Of a stretch of DNA of 54,284 bases, positions 13,375-22,733 are shown in pieces. Made by a program: the position numbers and the translations under genes. Position 1 is the stretch's first letter; each line of letters opens with the position of its first letter. Under the pieces are notes generated by a model. It was not told the origin of the DNA. It did not search any database and was given only the letters and a program-made list of their open reading frames with translations. Origin of the DNA: Oscillospiraceae bacterium (lineage in GTDB: Bacteria; Bacillota; Clostridia; Oscillospirales; Oscillospiraceae); assembly GCA_017412765.1 (NCBI GenBank), contig JAFPWN010000033.1, positions 1 through 54,284 on the forward strand. Reading direction: 5' to 3'.

Positions 13375-16302
13375 ATGAGATACGCAATCAACGATCGAAA
13401 CTATCACGATTTCAGTATTTTCGAGCTGAACAAGCTGCCAGGGCGCAGTTATTTTATACCATACCCCGACCGCAAGGGCGCGGACGCCGCCGCGCCGAAG
13501 GATAAGCGCTACAAGTCCGAAAAGGTGGTCTGCCTGAACGGGCAGTGGGATTTCAAGTTCTACCCCCGCCCCGCCGAGCTTCCGCTCGATTTCGACACCG
13601 ACGCTGTCGCCTTTGACAAGATCGACGTGCCCGCCTGCTGGCAGTTCCGCGGCTATGACAGGCCGTTTTACGTCAACATCCGCTACCAGTTCCCCTTCAA
13701 GCCGCCGGTGATACCCACGACCGGGAAGGTCGGCAGAGTGTTCTCCTGGCTTGGCTGCGACCAGGCGATAAGCCCGCGCTGGAAGGCGCCGGAGGACGAG
13801 TATAACTTCGTCGGTGTTTACCGCCGCTATATCGACGTTGCCGACGCTGACAAGAGCTATATAATCTCCTTCCTCGGCGTCGCAAGCTGCCTTGACCTTT
13901 ACCTCAACGGCGAGTTCATCGGCTACTCAGAGGGTTCGCACAACACCGCCGAGTTCGATCTCTCCGGCAAGCTGAAGGCTGGTCAGAACGAGCTTCTCGC
14001 GGTAGTTCACCGCTGGTGCACCGGCACATACCTCGAAAGTCAGGATATGTTCCGCAACAACGGCATTTTCCGCGACGTGCTTCTGCGCGTGTCTGACAAA
14101 ACCGACCTCTGGGACATAAACGCCGCGACCGAAAAGAAGGGCGATAAATACTCCCTTACCCTCACCGCCGCTGCGCTTTCCGACACCGACGTGACCTTCA
14201 CTTTCGGAGATAAGACCGTCACCGTTCCCACCGAGAACAAGGTAGCCAGGTGCGTATTCGACGAGCTTGAGGTCAGCGAGTGGAGCGCCGAGGCGCCGAC
14301 GCTTTACGATATCTACTTTGAAACGCCGACGAGCTGCGTAAAGGAGCGCATCGGCTTCAAGACTGTCGAGATTCGCGGCGACGTTTTCCTTCTAAACGGC
14401 AAAAAGATCAAGTTCAAGGGTGTGAACCACCACGATACGTCCCCCACGAACGGCTATACGATGACGCCGGACGAGATCGAGCGCGACCTCGATCTGTGCA
14501 AGCAGTTCAACATCGACACAGTCCGCACCTCGCACTATCCTCCCGATCCCCTGCTTATCGAGCTTGCGGACGAGAAGGGCATCTACATCGTCGATGAAAA
14601 CGATCTTGAGACTCACGGCACCTTCTCGATGCAGATACCTCCGACCTACAACACGATCTCCCACGATCCGAAGTGGCGAAATCGTTATATGGATCGCATA
14701 AAGCGCCTCTATAAGCGCGACAAGGTACACGCGAACACCTCTATCATAATGTGGTCGCTCGGCAACGAGGCCGGCGGTTACTCCAACACCGACGCTATGG
14801 CGGACTACCTGCACTCCCGCTCCTCTCTCCCCGTACACTATGAGAGCGCAGTTCACTGCAAGAGAGTCGCCTACGACGTCGGCAGCGATATGTATCCCCC
14901 CGCAAGCAAGCTCCACGAGATCGGCGAGCACCGCTGCAAGCAGAAGGAGCTGAACGACCGCCCGTACTTCATGTGCGAATACGCCCACGCGATGGGCGTC
15001 GGCCCCGGCAACACTGAGGCTTATTGGAAAGAGATATACTCCTACGATAACCTCATGGGCGGCTGTGTCTGGGAGATGGTCGATCACGCGATACTTCACT
15101 CCGACGGCTCTTACACCTACGGCGGCGACCACGGCGAGTGGGAGCATGACAGCAATTTCTGCGTTGACGGAATGTTCTATCCCGACCGCACTCCCTCCGT
15201 CGGCGCAAAGATAATCAGGTTCATCTACCGACCGATACGCGTGACCCACGCGACCGGCACGAGCTTCGTGATATTCAACACCACCGCTTTTTCCGACGGA
15301 AGCCGCTACAGGCTGAGGTTCAGGTGGAACGACGGCACCGAATACGAGCTTATCCCCGACGTTGCTCCGCTCACGAAAAAGAGCTTTGAGCTTGAGATCG
15401 GCAAGGCTGTTGACGGCAATCTCTCCGTCATCGTCGAGACGCTCGACACCGCGGCAAACCGCACAGTCAGCGAGGAGCAGATAGTCATATCCGAAAATGT
15501 GCAGTCCGCTCCGGATACAACGCCGCTTCCCGAGGGCGTTACCCTCGGCGGCGACAAGGTATATATCCTCCTGCCGAACGGAAAGCACCTCGAATCGGCG
15601 TCAGAGAGCACGATTCTCTACCGGGCCGCAACGGATAACGACACGGATATGTTCTTCTCGAACACGATGGCGCCGTATTATGATCAGCGCATCGAGTACA
15701 AGGGTATCGAGAGCATCGACCACGGCTGCAAGGTAACGAGCGTCGTGCAGAACAAAAAGGCGAAGTTCCTCGTTACAGATACCTACGAGGGTGTGCCCGG
15801 CGGAGTGCTCGTTACAAGCAGGCTCCACTGCATCTCCGGCGGAGGAATAATCCCGCGCTTCGGAAAAGCCTTCCGCCTCGATGAGAGCTTTGACACCGTT
15901 CGCTATCACGGCAGAGGCGGCGAGACCTACTGCGATATGCGCGACCAGTTCGTTATCGGGGACTATGAGTGCAAGGTTGGCGATATGACGGAGCCGAACA
16001 TCAGGCCGCAGGAATCGGGCAACCGTATGGACTGCACCTGCGCTGAATTTACGGACGGCGCCGTGACAGTGCGCTTCGAGGCTGTGGACAAGAGCTTCGA
16101 GCTCGGCGTAAAGCCATACACCGACCGCTCTCTCGTCAAGATGCGCCACCGCTCCGACGAGGCGCGCACCGGCACCTACGTCACGATCCAGGCGTTCCAG
16201 CAGGGCATCGGCACCGGCGCCTGCGGCCCGGCGATAATGCCGGAGTTCCAGTTCAGCGCCAAAGAGGACTACGAGCTGAGATTTATAATCAAGGTACTGT
16301 AA
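13375..16302 (+). CDS. lacZ: Glycoside hydrolase family 2 beta-galactosidase
   Basis: A 975-residue GH2 enzyme of LacZ type. It has an N-terminal jelly-roll sugar-binding domain (about 45-225), an immunoglobulin-like domain (about 230-335), a TIM barrel (about 340-625) and a C-terminal beta-gal small-chain-like region. The acid/base glutamate is E465 in S-L-G-N-E-A-G-G; the nucleophile is E535 in M-C-E-Y-A-H-A-M-G. There is no signal peptide, so it acts in the cytoplasm on lactose or other beta-galactosides. No transporter or regulator is adjacent. A small inverted-repeat element begins immediately after its stop codon. Confidence 0.94.
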   Translation: MRYAINDRNYHDFSIFELNKLPGRSYFIPYPDRKGADAAAPKDKRYKSEKVVCLNGQWDFKFYPRPAELPLDFDTDAVAFDKIDVPACWQFRGYDRPFYVNIRYQFPFKPPVIPTTGKVGRVFSWLGCDQAISPRWKAPEDEYNFVGVYRRYIDVADADKSYIISFLGVASCLDLYLNGEFIGYSEGSHNTAEFDLSGKLKAGQNELLAVVHRWCTGTYLESQDMFRNNGIFRDVLLRVSDKTDLWDINAATEKKGDKYSLTLTAAALSDTDVTFTFGDKTVTVPTENKVARCVFDELEVSEWSAEAPTLYDIYFETPTSCVKERIGFKTVEIRGDVFLLNGKKIKFKGVNHHDTSPTNGYTMTPDEIERDLDLCKQFNIDTVRTSHYPPDPLLIELADEKGIYIVDENDLETHGTFSMQIPPTYNTISHDPKWRNRYMDRIKRLYKRDKVHANTSIIMWSLGNEAGGYSNTDAMADYLHSRSSLPVHYESAVHCKRVAYDVGSDMYPPASKLHEIGEHRCKQKELNDRPYFMCEYAHAMGVGPGNTEAYWKEIYSYDNLMGGCVWEMVDHAILHSDGSYTYGGDHGEWEHDSNFCVDGMFYPDRTPSVGAKIIRFIYRPIRVTHATGTSFVIFNTTAFSDGSRYRLRFRWNDGTEYELIPDVAPLTKKSFELEIGKAVDGNLSVIVETLDTAANRTVSEEQIVISENVQSAPDTTPLPEGVTLGGDKVYILLPNGKHLESASESTILYRAATDNDTDMFFSNTMAPYYDQRIEYKGIESIDHGCKVTSVVQNKKAKFLVTDTYEGVPGGVLVTSRLHCISGGGIIPRFGKAFRLDESFDTVRYHGRGGETYCDMRDQFVIGDYECKVGDMTEPNIRPQESGNRMDCTCAEFTDGAVTVRFEAVDKSFELGVKPYTDRSLVKMRHRSDEARTGTYVTIQAFQQGIGTGACGPAIMPEFQFSAKEDYELRFIIKVL

Positions 16303-16462
16303 TACTAAACCTTAATAGAAACCTGACAGTCCTTCCGGCAGAAATTGCGCCATACTGCGTTAGCCCCCTTGACCATATATATCCATTATGCTCTGCTTTT
16401 CTGCCTTGTCTGGCACAATTTCTGCTCAGAATTACAAGTCAGTTTTATATCAAGGATTAGTA
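16303..16462. mobile_element. MITE-like 160-bp inverted-repeat element with TA ends
   Basis: The element starts TACTAA directly behind the lacZ stop and ends TTAGTA. The outer 25 bases of the two arms match at 21 of 25 positions in inverted orientation. Further in, GCAGAAATTG (16338-16347) recurs inverted as CAATTTCTGC (16416-16425), followed by GCCA on both arms. The arms are about 48 bp around a ~65-bp centre without an open frame. The terminal TA could be the target duplication of an IS630/mariner-type transposase acting in trans, which is inference. Only one copy is visible here. Confidence 0.7.
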
Positions 16463-16471
16463 TAAATATTT

Positions 16472-16504
16472 AAGGCTGAGAGCCGAAAAGCTCTCAGCCT
16501 TTTA
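16472..16504. terminator. Bidirectional terminator between lacZ and the HD-GYP sensor gene
   Basis: A perfect 12-bp stem AAGGCTGAGAGC / GCTCTCAGCCTT with loop CGAAAA, followed by TTTATT on the plus strand and AAATATTT on the minus strand. It serves both convergent genes; its original distance to lacZ was increased by the 160-bp element. Confidence 0.85.
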
Positions 16505-19500
16505 TTATGCCTTTTCTTCCGCAATCTGCTTTTCGTGGATATTGTTTATATCCTCGGTCGAGCCGCCGCCATCGTCGTCCGGCGCCTTGAGCACACCCTT
16601 CTCGGCAAGGCGCAGAAACGCGTCAACGACGTCCGGCGTGAGCTGTGTGCCGGAGACCTCCTTGATTATCGACACCACCTTGTCGAAATTCATGCGCTTG
16701 CGATAGGGCCTTGTCGAGTACATCGCGTCGAATGTATCCGCGACCGCGATAATCTGCGCGACGCGCGGAATCTCCTCGAGCTTCAGCCCGCGCGGATAGC
16801 CCTTGCCGTCCGGCCGCTCATGGTGGCAGCCCGCGCCGGTGGCAAGCTCCGGCATAATGCTTATATCCTTTAACACGTTGTAGCCGAGCTGCGCATGGGA
16901 CTGGATTATCTTGTACTCATCGTCCGTCAGCTTTCCGGGCTTGTTCAGCACCTCTTCCGGTATGCCGATCTTTCCGATATCGTGCAGCAGGGCGATGTTA
17001 TAGTACTTCTCAACGGTCTCGTCGTCGTATCCGAGCTCCTTTGCGAGCATAACGGTGTATTTCGCTACTCTGCCGGAGTGACCGTTAGTGTACTTATCCT
17101 TCATATCTATCGTCTTTGCGAACGCCTCTATCATCTCGCGGATAAAGGTTTTCTGCTCTTCGTTGCGCTTTTCGTAAGCCTTTGCCTTGCGCCTGAAGTA
17201 TATGAAGCTCAGACAGACTATGACCGCAATGAGAAGCACGACGCGCATGATCTGATACCACATCATCTCGCGTATCCTGAGCTGCTTCGATATGCGGAAG
17301 GTTTCGATTCCGCCGGATTTGCCGCGTGAGTCGAACAGCTCCATCACAAAATCGTAATCGCCGCCGGGCAGGTTAGTGTAGTCTACCGGCGTCATCTCGC
17401 TTCGCAAAACGACGTTCTCCGTCTTGTCAAAGCCGTCGAGCCGGAAGTGAACGGTCGGATTTACGAGCGAATAGTTGTAGACAAAGCCGTAGATCGTCAG
17501 CTTCGAGCAGGAGGAAGGCACGGTAAAAACTCCGTTTTCATCGGGATAGATCACCGTTCCGTCCGCGGAAAGATACGGCACGGAGAATTTGACATTCTCA
17601 ACTGTGTCGAATTCCTTTTCGATATTGACCTCCGCGACTCCGGTGGTTCCGGAGATATAGAGCGTTCCGTCCTCCGTCAGCTCAGAATAGGAGTTCGCGG
17701 TCGCAATTACCGGCAGGCCGTTGTAGCGGTTATAGAACTGCGGCTTTATTTCGCCGTTTCTGATAAGCTCGTCGGCAGAAAGCACGTAAACTCCGTTTGA
17801 CGAGAGCACCCACATTTCGCCGCTGCTGTTCTCATACAGGTCGAAGTTATTTGAATACGGAAATTTCTTGATATTCGTGACAGCGTGCGAAGCGTCCATA
17901 TAGGCGATCGAATTGCTCGTCACTATCCAGTAAATATCGCGGAATCGGTCTTTTTTTATGCGCATTACAACGTCGGATTTAAGTCCCGTATCGGTATCCA
18001 CGCATTCTACACCGGAATCCGAGATAACGTATATGCCTCCGCCGTCGGAGCCGGCGAGGATCTCGCCCGACTCAGTCTCGCAGACAGTGAGTATTTCGAT
18101 ATTGTACAGCCCGTCCTCTTCGCCGTAGGTCTTTGTGACCCTGCCGTTTTCGATCACGGCAACGCCGCCGGTGCAGGCGACGAGAATGCTTCCGTCCGCG
18201 CGCTCAAAAACAGTTCTGACGCGGTTCGAGGGAAGACCGTCCGCCTCCGTATAGCGCACTATCCCCTTTCCGTCGTAGGCGGTGAGCGCGTTGTCTCCGA
18301 ATGTGGATATCCAGAGTGTATTCCTGCTGTCGCGGATTATCGAGCGTATTTTCGTTCCGTTAAGAGAGTTAAGGAGGTCGAAGTCCGCAAGCGCTTCGCC
18401 CGAGGCGCTGACCGCGCTCTCAAGCGGCAGTTCACCGACGGTATAGCCGTTGTCGATCACCATAAGTCCGCTGCTCTTCGTTCCGACAAAGAGCTTTCCG
18501 TCGTAAAGGCAGGTGGAATAGACCACCTCATCGGGAATAAAATACTCCGCGAAAACGTCCTTGAACCGGTTCGGAACGAGCTTCAGGACACCCTGCTGGG
18601 AGCTGGTCATCCAGAGGTTGCCCTGATAGTCCGCCATGACGTGCTCAACGGATTTGTAGACGCCGATATTGCCGCAGTCCATAAACTCTCCGTCTTTTAT
18701 ATACCCCACTCCGTTATCGGCGCAGACCCAGAGATACCCGCCGATGTATTCGATGGAGTTTATAAAGTTCAGCGTAGTAACGGCAATCTCCGAAGCCTCA
18801 AAGCCGCCGAAGGACAGCTTTCCGTAATATATTTCCTCGTTTTTGCCGCCGAACCAGACATAACCCGGGTTTTCAGCGTCCGGCAGGACTGTTCTGACGC
18901 CCTCGATACCGAGCTCGCCATCCTTGAAATATGCCTTTATGCCGCCCTCATCCATCATAAAGACCTCGCCGTCCATCGTGACGCCGTAGAGGAAGCCGGC
19001 TCCGACCTTCAGGTCCCTTATATATTCCTCGTTGATGCGCGACTCGTCCACGCGGCAGAGCGTCATGCTGTCTTCCTCGATGTACGAAACTCCCTGCGTG
19101 GTGGCGATATAGATACGGCTGCCCTTTTCCGTTATCGCGCGCACGGAGTCGGCGCCGAGACCGTCGTGCTTTGTCCACATTCTCAGCTCGCCGCGCTCAA
19201 TGCAGCCGATGCCGGAGTCGTTCGTTCCGACCCACAGGCGATCCTTGGAGTCAACAAAAAGGCTCACAACGCTTGCGATACCGGTAGTGGAATCATAGCG
19301 CTCAAACGACAGTCCGTCATAGCGGATAAGTCCGGAATAGCCACCGATCCAGATAAAGCCCTCGCTCGTCTCTGCTATGCAGTTTGCCTCTGCGGTCGGC
19401 AGACCGTTCGTGTTGTCGTAGACGACTGCCGAATAACCGATCGACCTGCCGGTCGGGTCGATTCTCAGCTCATCCGACGCAAGCGCGGACGGAGCGAGAG

Positions 19501-19552
19501 CGCAGATCAGAACAGAAAGCGCAATGAAAAGCGCAGTAATTCTGTTTCTCAT
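16505..19552 (-). CDS. Transmembrane beta-propeller sensor with HD-GYP domain
   Basis: A 1015-residue protein. It has a signal peptide (about residues 1-25), then a long extracytoplasmic region of two-component-regulator-type propeller repeats (about 35-640, many G-Y-S-G-L-I-R-Y-D-G-L-like turns), a Y_Y_Y domain (about 660-750), one membrane segment (about 760-785), a short coiled coil and a C-terminal HD-GYP domain (about 800-1000). The metal motif L-L-H-D-I-G-K-I-G-I-P and the signature H-H-E-R-P-D-G-K-G-Y-P are intact, so cyclic-di-GMP hydrolysis is likely. A histidine kinase domain, usual after such sensors, is absent. The start follows GAGG, and the upstream ATG at 19582 lies at the predicted transcript start. 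Confidence 0.92.
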   Translation of the reverse strand: MRNRITALFIALSVLICALAPSALASDELRIDPTGRSIGYSAVVYDNTNGLPTAEANCIAETSEGFIWIGGYSGLIRYDGLSFERYDSTTGIASVVSLFVDSKDRLWVGTNDSGIGCIERGELRMWTKHDGLGADSVRAITEKGSRIYIATTQGVSYIEEDSMTLCRVDESRINEEYIRDLKVGAGFLYGVTMDGEVFMMDEGGIKAYFKDGELGIEGVRTVLPDAENPGYVWFGGKNEEIYYGKLSFGGFEASEIAVTTLNFINSIEYIGGYLWVCADNGVGYIKDGEFMDCGNIGVYKSVEHVMADYQGNLWMTSSQQGVLKLVPNRFKDVFAEYFIPDEVVYSTCLYDGKLFVGTKSSGLMVIDNGYTVGELPLESAVSASGEALADFDLLNSLNGTKIRSIIRDSRNTLWISTFGDNALTAYDGKGIVRYTEADGLPSNRVRTVFERADGSILVACTGGVAVIENGRVTKTYGEEDGLYNIEILTVCETESGEILAGSDGGGIYVISDSGVECVDTDTGLKSDVVMRIKKDRFRDIYWIVTSNSIAYMDASHAVTNIKKFPYSNNFDLYENSSGEMWVLSSNGVYVLSADELIRNGEIKPQFYNRYNGLPVIATANSYSELTEDGTLYISGTTGVAEVNIEKEFDTVENVKFSVPYLSADGTVIYPDENGVFTVPSSCSKLTIYGFVYNYSLVNPTVHFRLDGFDKTENVVLRSEMTPVDYTNLPGGDYDFVMELFDSRGKSGGIETFRISKQLRIREMMWYQIMRVVLLIAVIVCLSFIYFRRKAKAYEKRNEEQKTFIREMIEAFAKTIDMKDKYTNGHSGRVAKYTVMLAKELGYDDETVEKYYNIALLHDIGKIGIPEEVLNKPGKLTDDEYKIIQSHAQLGYNVLKDISIMPELATGAGCHHERPDGKGYPRGLKLEEIPRVAQIIAVADTFDAMYSTRPYRKRMNFDKVVSIIKEVSGTQLTPDVVDAFLRLAEKGVLKAPDDDGGGSTEDINNIHEKQIAEEKA

Positions 19553-19585
19553 CGAAATAACCTCACATTTAAACACTTTCATTTT

Positions 19586-19636
19586 ATTTTACTACTTCCG
19601 TCATTTATTGACAAGGGTGAAATGCATAATTATACT
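19586..19636. promoter_or_regulatory. Overlapping divergent promoters, HD-GYP sensor and DUF6873-like gene
   Basis: Plus strand: TTGACA (19608-19613), 17 bp, TATACT (19631-19636). Minus strand: TTGTCA (19614-19609), 17 bp, TAAAAT (19591-19586). The two -35 boxes share five base pairs, so polymerase cannot occupy both at once and the genes should be mutually exclusive or co-regulated. Confidence 0.75.
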
Positions 19637-19654
19637 ACTGAAAGGGGTGATTTT

Positions 19655-20290
19655 ATGGGCGATATTTATATTTCGGAGAGAGCGTATTCGGAAGTAACGG
19701 CATACCTTAAAAGCGCGGGAAACCGCGTACATACGGTACCGGCTGATAAGAGGCTCGGATTATACACCGGCGACCACGCCGATCTGCGGGTCATCCGGCT
19801 CGGAGAGAGCGTGATTTTTGCCGACGAGGACGATTTTAAACCGGATTATCCCGAAAACGCCGCGTTCTGCGCGCTCGCGTTCGGAAAATATTTCGTTCAC
19901 CGCCTCGATATAACCGCTCCGGCGCTTCTGAATGAGGCGCGGAGGAGAGGTATGGAACTCATAGACGTCCGCCAGGGCTACGCGCGCTGCTCCGCTCTCC
20001 CGGTGGACGGCAGGAGCGTCATAACAGCCGACAGAGGTATCGCCCGGGAACTCAGAGAGCGCGGCGCGGACGTTCTTGAGATCTCCCCGGGGCACGTTCT
20101 GCTCCCCGGCTACGCGGAGGGCTTTTTCGGCGGCTGCGGAGGCAGAGCCGGTGATACGGTCGTATTCAACGGAGACCTCAGAACGCACCCGGACTGCGAG
20201 CGCATCGTAACCTTCATCGCGGAACGCGGGGTCGGCGTAAAATTCTTCCCGGACCTCGTACTGCGGGATATCGGCTCGATCGTTAGTTAA
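19655..20290 (+). CDS. DUF6873-like (guanidine-modifying-enzyme fold) protein
   Basis: A 211-residue protein that I match from memory to the DUF6873 group, relatives of guanidine-modifying (deiminase-like) enzymes. The cues are V-R-Q-G-Y-A-R-C-S-A-L-P-V-D, V-I-T-A-D-R-G-I-A, G-H-V-L-L-P-G-Y-A-E-G-F-F-G-G-C-G-G, and a C-terminal F-N-G-D-L-R-T-H-P-D-C block. Which residues would be catalytic is not clear, and no substrate is known. GTG-rich alternatives upstream belong to another frame's shadow; the ATG at 19655 has AAAGGGGTGA in front. It is transcribed alone, divergently from the HD-GYP sensor. Confidence 0.65.
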   Translation: MGDIYISERAYSEVTAYLKSAGNRVHTVPADKRLGLYTGDHADLRVIRLGESVIFADEDDFKPDYPENAAFCALAFGKYFVHRLDITAPALLNEARRRGMELIDVRQGYARCSALPVDGRSVITADRGIARELRERGADVLEISPGHVLLPGYAEGFFGGCGGRAGDTVVFNGDLRTHPDCERIVTFIAERGVGVKFFPDLVLRDIGSIVS

Positions 20291-20368
20291 TCTGACGAAT
20301 GAGCGTTTTTTATCCGCGTAAGGTGTCATTCAAAATGATGAAATATGGCGGCAAGCCTCTAAAATATT

Positions 20369-20397
20369 TTGACATTAGCGATTTTTAGTGCTAAAGT
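20369..20397 (+). promoter_or_regulatory. Promoter of the liv operon
   Basis: TTGACA (20369-20374), 17 bp, TAAAGT (20392-20397), about 85 bp before livK. The leader includes a small CGCCG / CGGCG hairpin near 20431-20445. Confidence 0.72.
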
Positions 20398-20483
20398 GCA
20401 TTTTATAGAAATCTATATATTGTATTTTACGCCGCACATCGGCGCAGAAATAAATTTCCATTGCAATTAAAGGAGAGATCAAT

Positions 20484-21716
20484 ATGAAAAAGATGACGAG
20501 AGTTCTTGCGCTTATGATGGCGCTCTGCCTCATCGCCGCTGCCCTCGCCGGCTGCTCCGGCAACAGCTCCGGCACACCCGCAGACAACACCCCCGCCAAT
20601 GACACGCCCGCAAACAACACCCCCGCAAATAACGACGCTCCCGCGGCGACCGGCGCGACCGGCACCTTCAAGATCGGCGCGAGCGGCCCGCTCACCGGCG
20701 GCGCGGCAATTTACGGCACCGCCGTCATGAACGCCGCTAAGATCGCCGTTGACGAGATCAACGCCAAGGGCGGCATTCAGATCGAGTTCAACCCCCAGGA
20801 CGACGAGGCTGACGGCGAGAAGGCCGTTAACGCCTACAACACCCTAATGGACTGGGGCATGCAGGTCCTTTGCGGCCCGGTTACCACCGGCTCCGCTATC
20901 GCCGCCTCCGCTGAGGCCGCGAAGGATCGCGTTTTCGCTCTCACCCCCTCCGCCTCCTCCACCGACGTAACCGCGGGCAAGGACAACATGTTCCAGCTCT
21001 GCTTCACCGACCCCAACCAGGGTCTCGGCGCCGCTGACTACATCGCGGAGAATCTCTCCGGCAAGAAGATCGCGGTCATCTACCGCAACGACGACGCTTA
21101 CTCCTCCGGCATCCGCGACACCTTCATTGCCGAGGCAGGCGTAAAGAGTCTTGAGGTTGTCTACGAGGGAACCTTCACCGAGGCTACCCAGACCGATTTC
21201 AGCGTTCAGCTCACCGCCGCTCAGTCCGCGGGCGCTGACCTCCTCTTCCTCCCCATCTACTATCAGCCCGCTTCCGTAATCCTTTCCCAGGCTAAAGCAA
21301 TGAACTACGCGCCCATCTTCTTCGGCGTTGACGGTATGGACGGAATCCTCACCATGGAGGGCTTCGATACCAGCCTTGCCGAGGGCGTAATGCTCCTCAC
21401 ACCGTTTGCCGCCGACGCTCAGGACGATCTTACCAAGAACTTCGTTGCCGAGTACGAGAAGCGCTACGGCGAGACCCCCAACCAGTTCGCCGCTGACGGC
21501 TACGACGTTATCTACGTCCTTTACAACTGCCTTATCGAGTCCGGCTGCACCCCCGACATGAGCAATTCCGAGATCTGCGAGAGAATGATCGCTCAGATCC
21601 AGAAGACCACCTATGACGGACTTACCGGCTCCGGCATGACCTGGGGCGCAAACGGCGAGGTCTCCAAGATGCCCGTTGCCGTCGTGATCAAGGACGGCGT
21701 TTACGTCTCCGCCTGA
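20484..21716 (+). CDS. livK: Branched-chain amino acid ABC transporter, substrate-binding lipoprotein
   Basis: A 410-residue type I periplasmic-binding-fold lipoprotein (Peripla_BP_6). The lipobox L-A-G-C places the lipidated cysteine at residue 24. It is followed by a Thr/Pro/Asn/Ala-rich linker (about 28-60) with near-repeats of the N-T-P-A-N type, which tethers the domain to the membrane. The binding domain starts with F-K-I-G-A-S-G-P-L-T-G-G. The family binds leucine, isoleucine, valine or related amino acids and amides. It is the first gene of livKHMGF; its ribosome binding site is AAAGGAGAGA. A hairpin behind it may keep its mRNA level above that of the permease genes. Confidence 0.94.
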   Translation: MKKMTRVLALMMALCLIAAALAGCSGNSSGTPADNTPANDTPANNTPANNDAPAATGATGTFKIGASGPLTGGAAIYGTAVMNAAKIAVDEINAKGGIQIEFNPQDDEADGEKAVNAYNTLMDWGMQVLCGPVTTGSAIAASAEAAKDRVFALTPSASSTDVTAGKDNMFQLCFTDPNQGLGAADYIAENLSGKKIAVIYRNDDAYSSGIRDTFIAEAGVKSLEVVYEGTFTEATQTDFSVQLTAAQSAGADLLFLPIYYQPASVILSQAKAMNYAPIFFGVDGMDGILTMEGFDTSLAEGVMLLTPFAADAQDDLTKNFVAEYEKRYGETPNQFAADGYDVIYVLYNCLIESGCTPDMSNSEICERMIAQIQKTTYDGLTGSGMTWGANGEVSKMPVAVVIKDGVYVSA

Positions 21717-21737
21717 CCTTCAAGGATATAAGATCAA

Positions 21738-21763
21738 GGAGGGTCGCCTTAAGGTGACCCTCC
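21738..21763 (+). terminator. Intercistronic hairpin between livK and livH
   Basis: A 13-bp near-perfect palindrome (GGAGGGTCGCCTT / AAGGTGACCCTCC, one G-T pair). There is no T-run directly behind it; CATTTCGTATAATATCC follows. It may be a partial terminator or an mRNA-stabilising hairpin that raises livK relative to the downstream genes. The TATAAT at 21771-21776 could also act as an internal -10 box. Confidence 0.6.
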
Positions 21764-21821
21764 CATTTCGTATAATATCCCCTTTTCTTTTTGTCCAATT
21801 TCAAAGAATCGAGGTCTTTTC

Positions 21822-22724
21822 ATGGAATTTCTGTCCTATCTCATAAGCGGTATATGCCTCGGCTCCGTCTATGCGATCATAGCTCTCGGCTATACGATGG
21901 TCTACGGAATCGCCAAGATGCTGAACTTCGCCCACGGCGACGTCATCATGATCGGCGGCTACATATCCTTCTGCGGCTTTGCGTACATGGGTCTGAACGG
22001 CTGGGTGTCGCTTCTGCTCGCTATGGTCGTCTGCACTGTTCTCGGTATTCTCATTGAGGGGCTTGCGTACAAGCCTCTGCGCCAGGCGACCAGCCTTGCG
22101 GTGCTCATCACCGCCATCGGAGTGAGCTACCTGCTGCAGAACTCCGCTCTTCTCATCTGGGGCGCGACTCCCAAGGTTTATGCACCGCTTATCCCGCTCG
22201 TCGGGCCTGACGGCGCGCCAAACGCTCTCCGTCTATTCGACGGTCAGCTATCCATCAGCTATATGTCCATCGTCACCATGGCTGCCTGCGTTATCATCAT
22301 GGCGCTGCTTACGTGGTTTACAAGCAGAACGAAGCTCGGCAAGGCGATGCGCGCCTGCTCCGAAAACAAGGCCGCCGCGCAGCTCATGGGCATCAACGTA
22401 AACCGCACCATCTCCATGACCTTCGCCATCGGCTCCGCTCTTGCCGCCATCGCCGGCGTGCTTCTCTGCTCCTTTAATCCGACCCTTATGCCGACTACCG
22501 GCTCGATGCCCGGCATACGCGCCTTTACCGCCGCGGTTTTCGGCGGCATCGGCTCCATTCCCGGCGCTTTTCTCGGTGGTCTGCTTATCGGTATAATCGA
22601 GGCTATGGCAAAGGCTTATATCTCGACCCAGCTCGCAAACTCCGTCGTTTTCTCCGTGCTGATCATCGTGCTTCTCGTCCGTCCTGCCGGACTTCTCGGA
22701 AAGTACGTTCCCGAAAAGGTGTGA
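21822..22724 (+). CDS. livH: Branched-chain amino acid ABC transporter permease
   Basis: A 300-residue permease of the LivH type with about eight hydrophobic segments. The family motif G-Y-T-M-V-Y-G-I-A-K-M-L-N-F-A-H-G-D is near residues 25-42, and A-A-V-F-G-G-I-G-S-I-P-G-A-F-L-G-G is near the C-terminus (the EAA-like coupling loop lies just before it). It forms the membrane channel together with LivM. The start is preceded by GAGG, and the livM gene follows after 9 bp. Confidence 0.95.
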   Translation: MEFLSYLISGICLGSVYAIIALGYTMVYGIAKMLNFAHGDVIMIGGYISFCGFAYMGLNGWVSLLLAMVVCTVLGILIEGLAYKPLRQATSLAVLITAIGVSYLLQNSALLIWGATPKVYAPLIPLVGPDGAPNALRLFDGQLSISYMSIVTMAACVIIMALLTWFTSRTKLGKAMRACSENKAAAQLMGINVNRTISMTFAIGSALAAIAGVLLCSFNPTLMPTTGSMPGIRAFTAAVFGGIGSIPGAFLGGLLIGIIEAMAKAYISTQLANSVVFSVLIIVLLVRPAGLLGKYVPEKV

Positions 22725-22733
22725 GGTGAGAAT

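Noticed and set aside
17885-19654. 590-codon plus-strand extension upstream of the DUF6873-like gene
   Set aside because: It runs antisense through the HD-GYP sensor gene and across the promoter; the real start is ATG 19655 behind AAAGGGGTGA.
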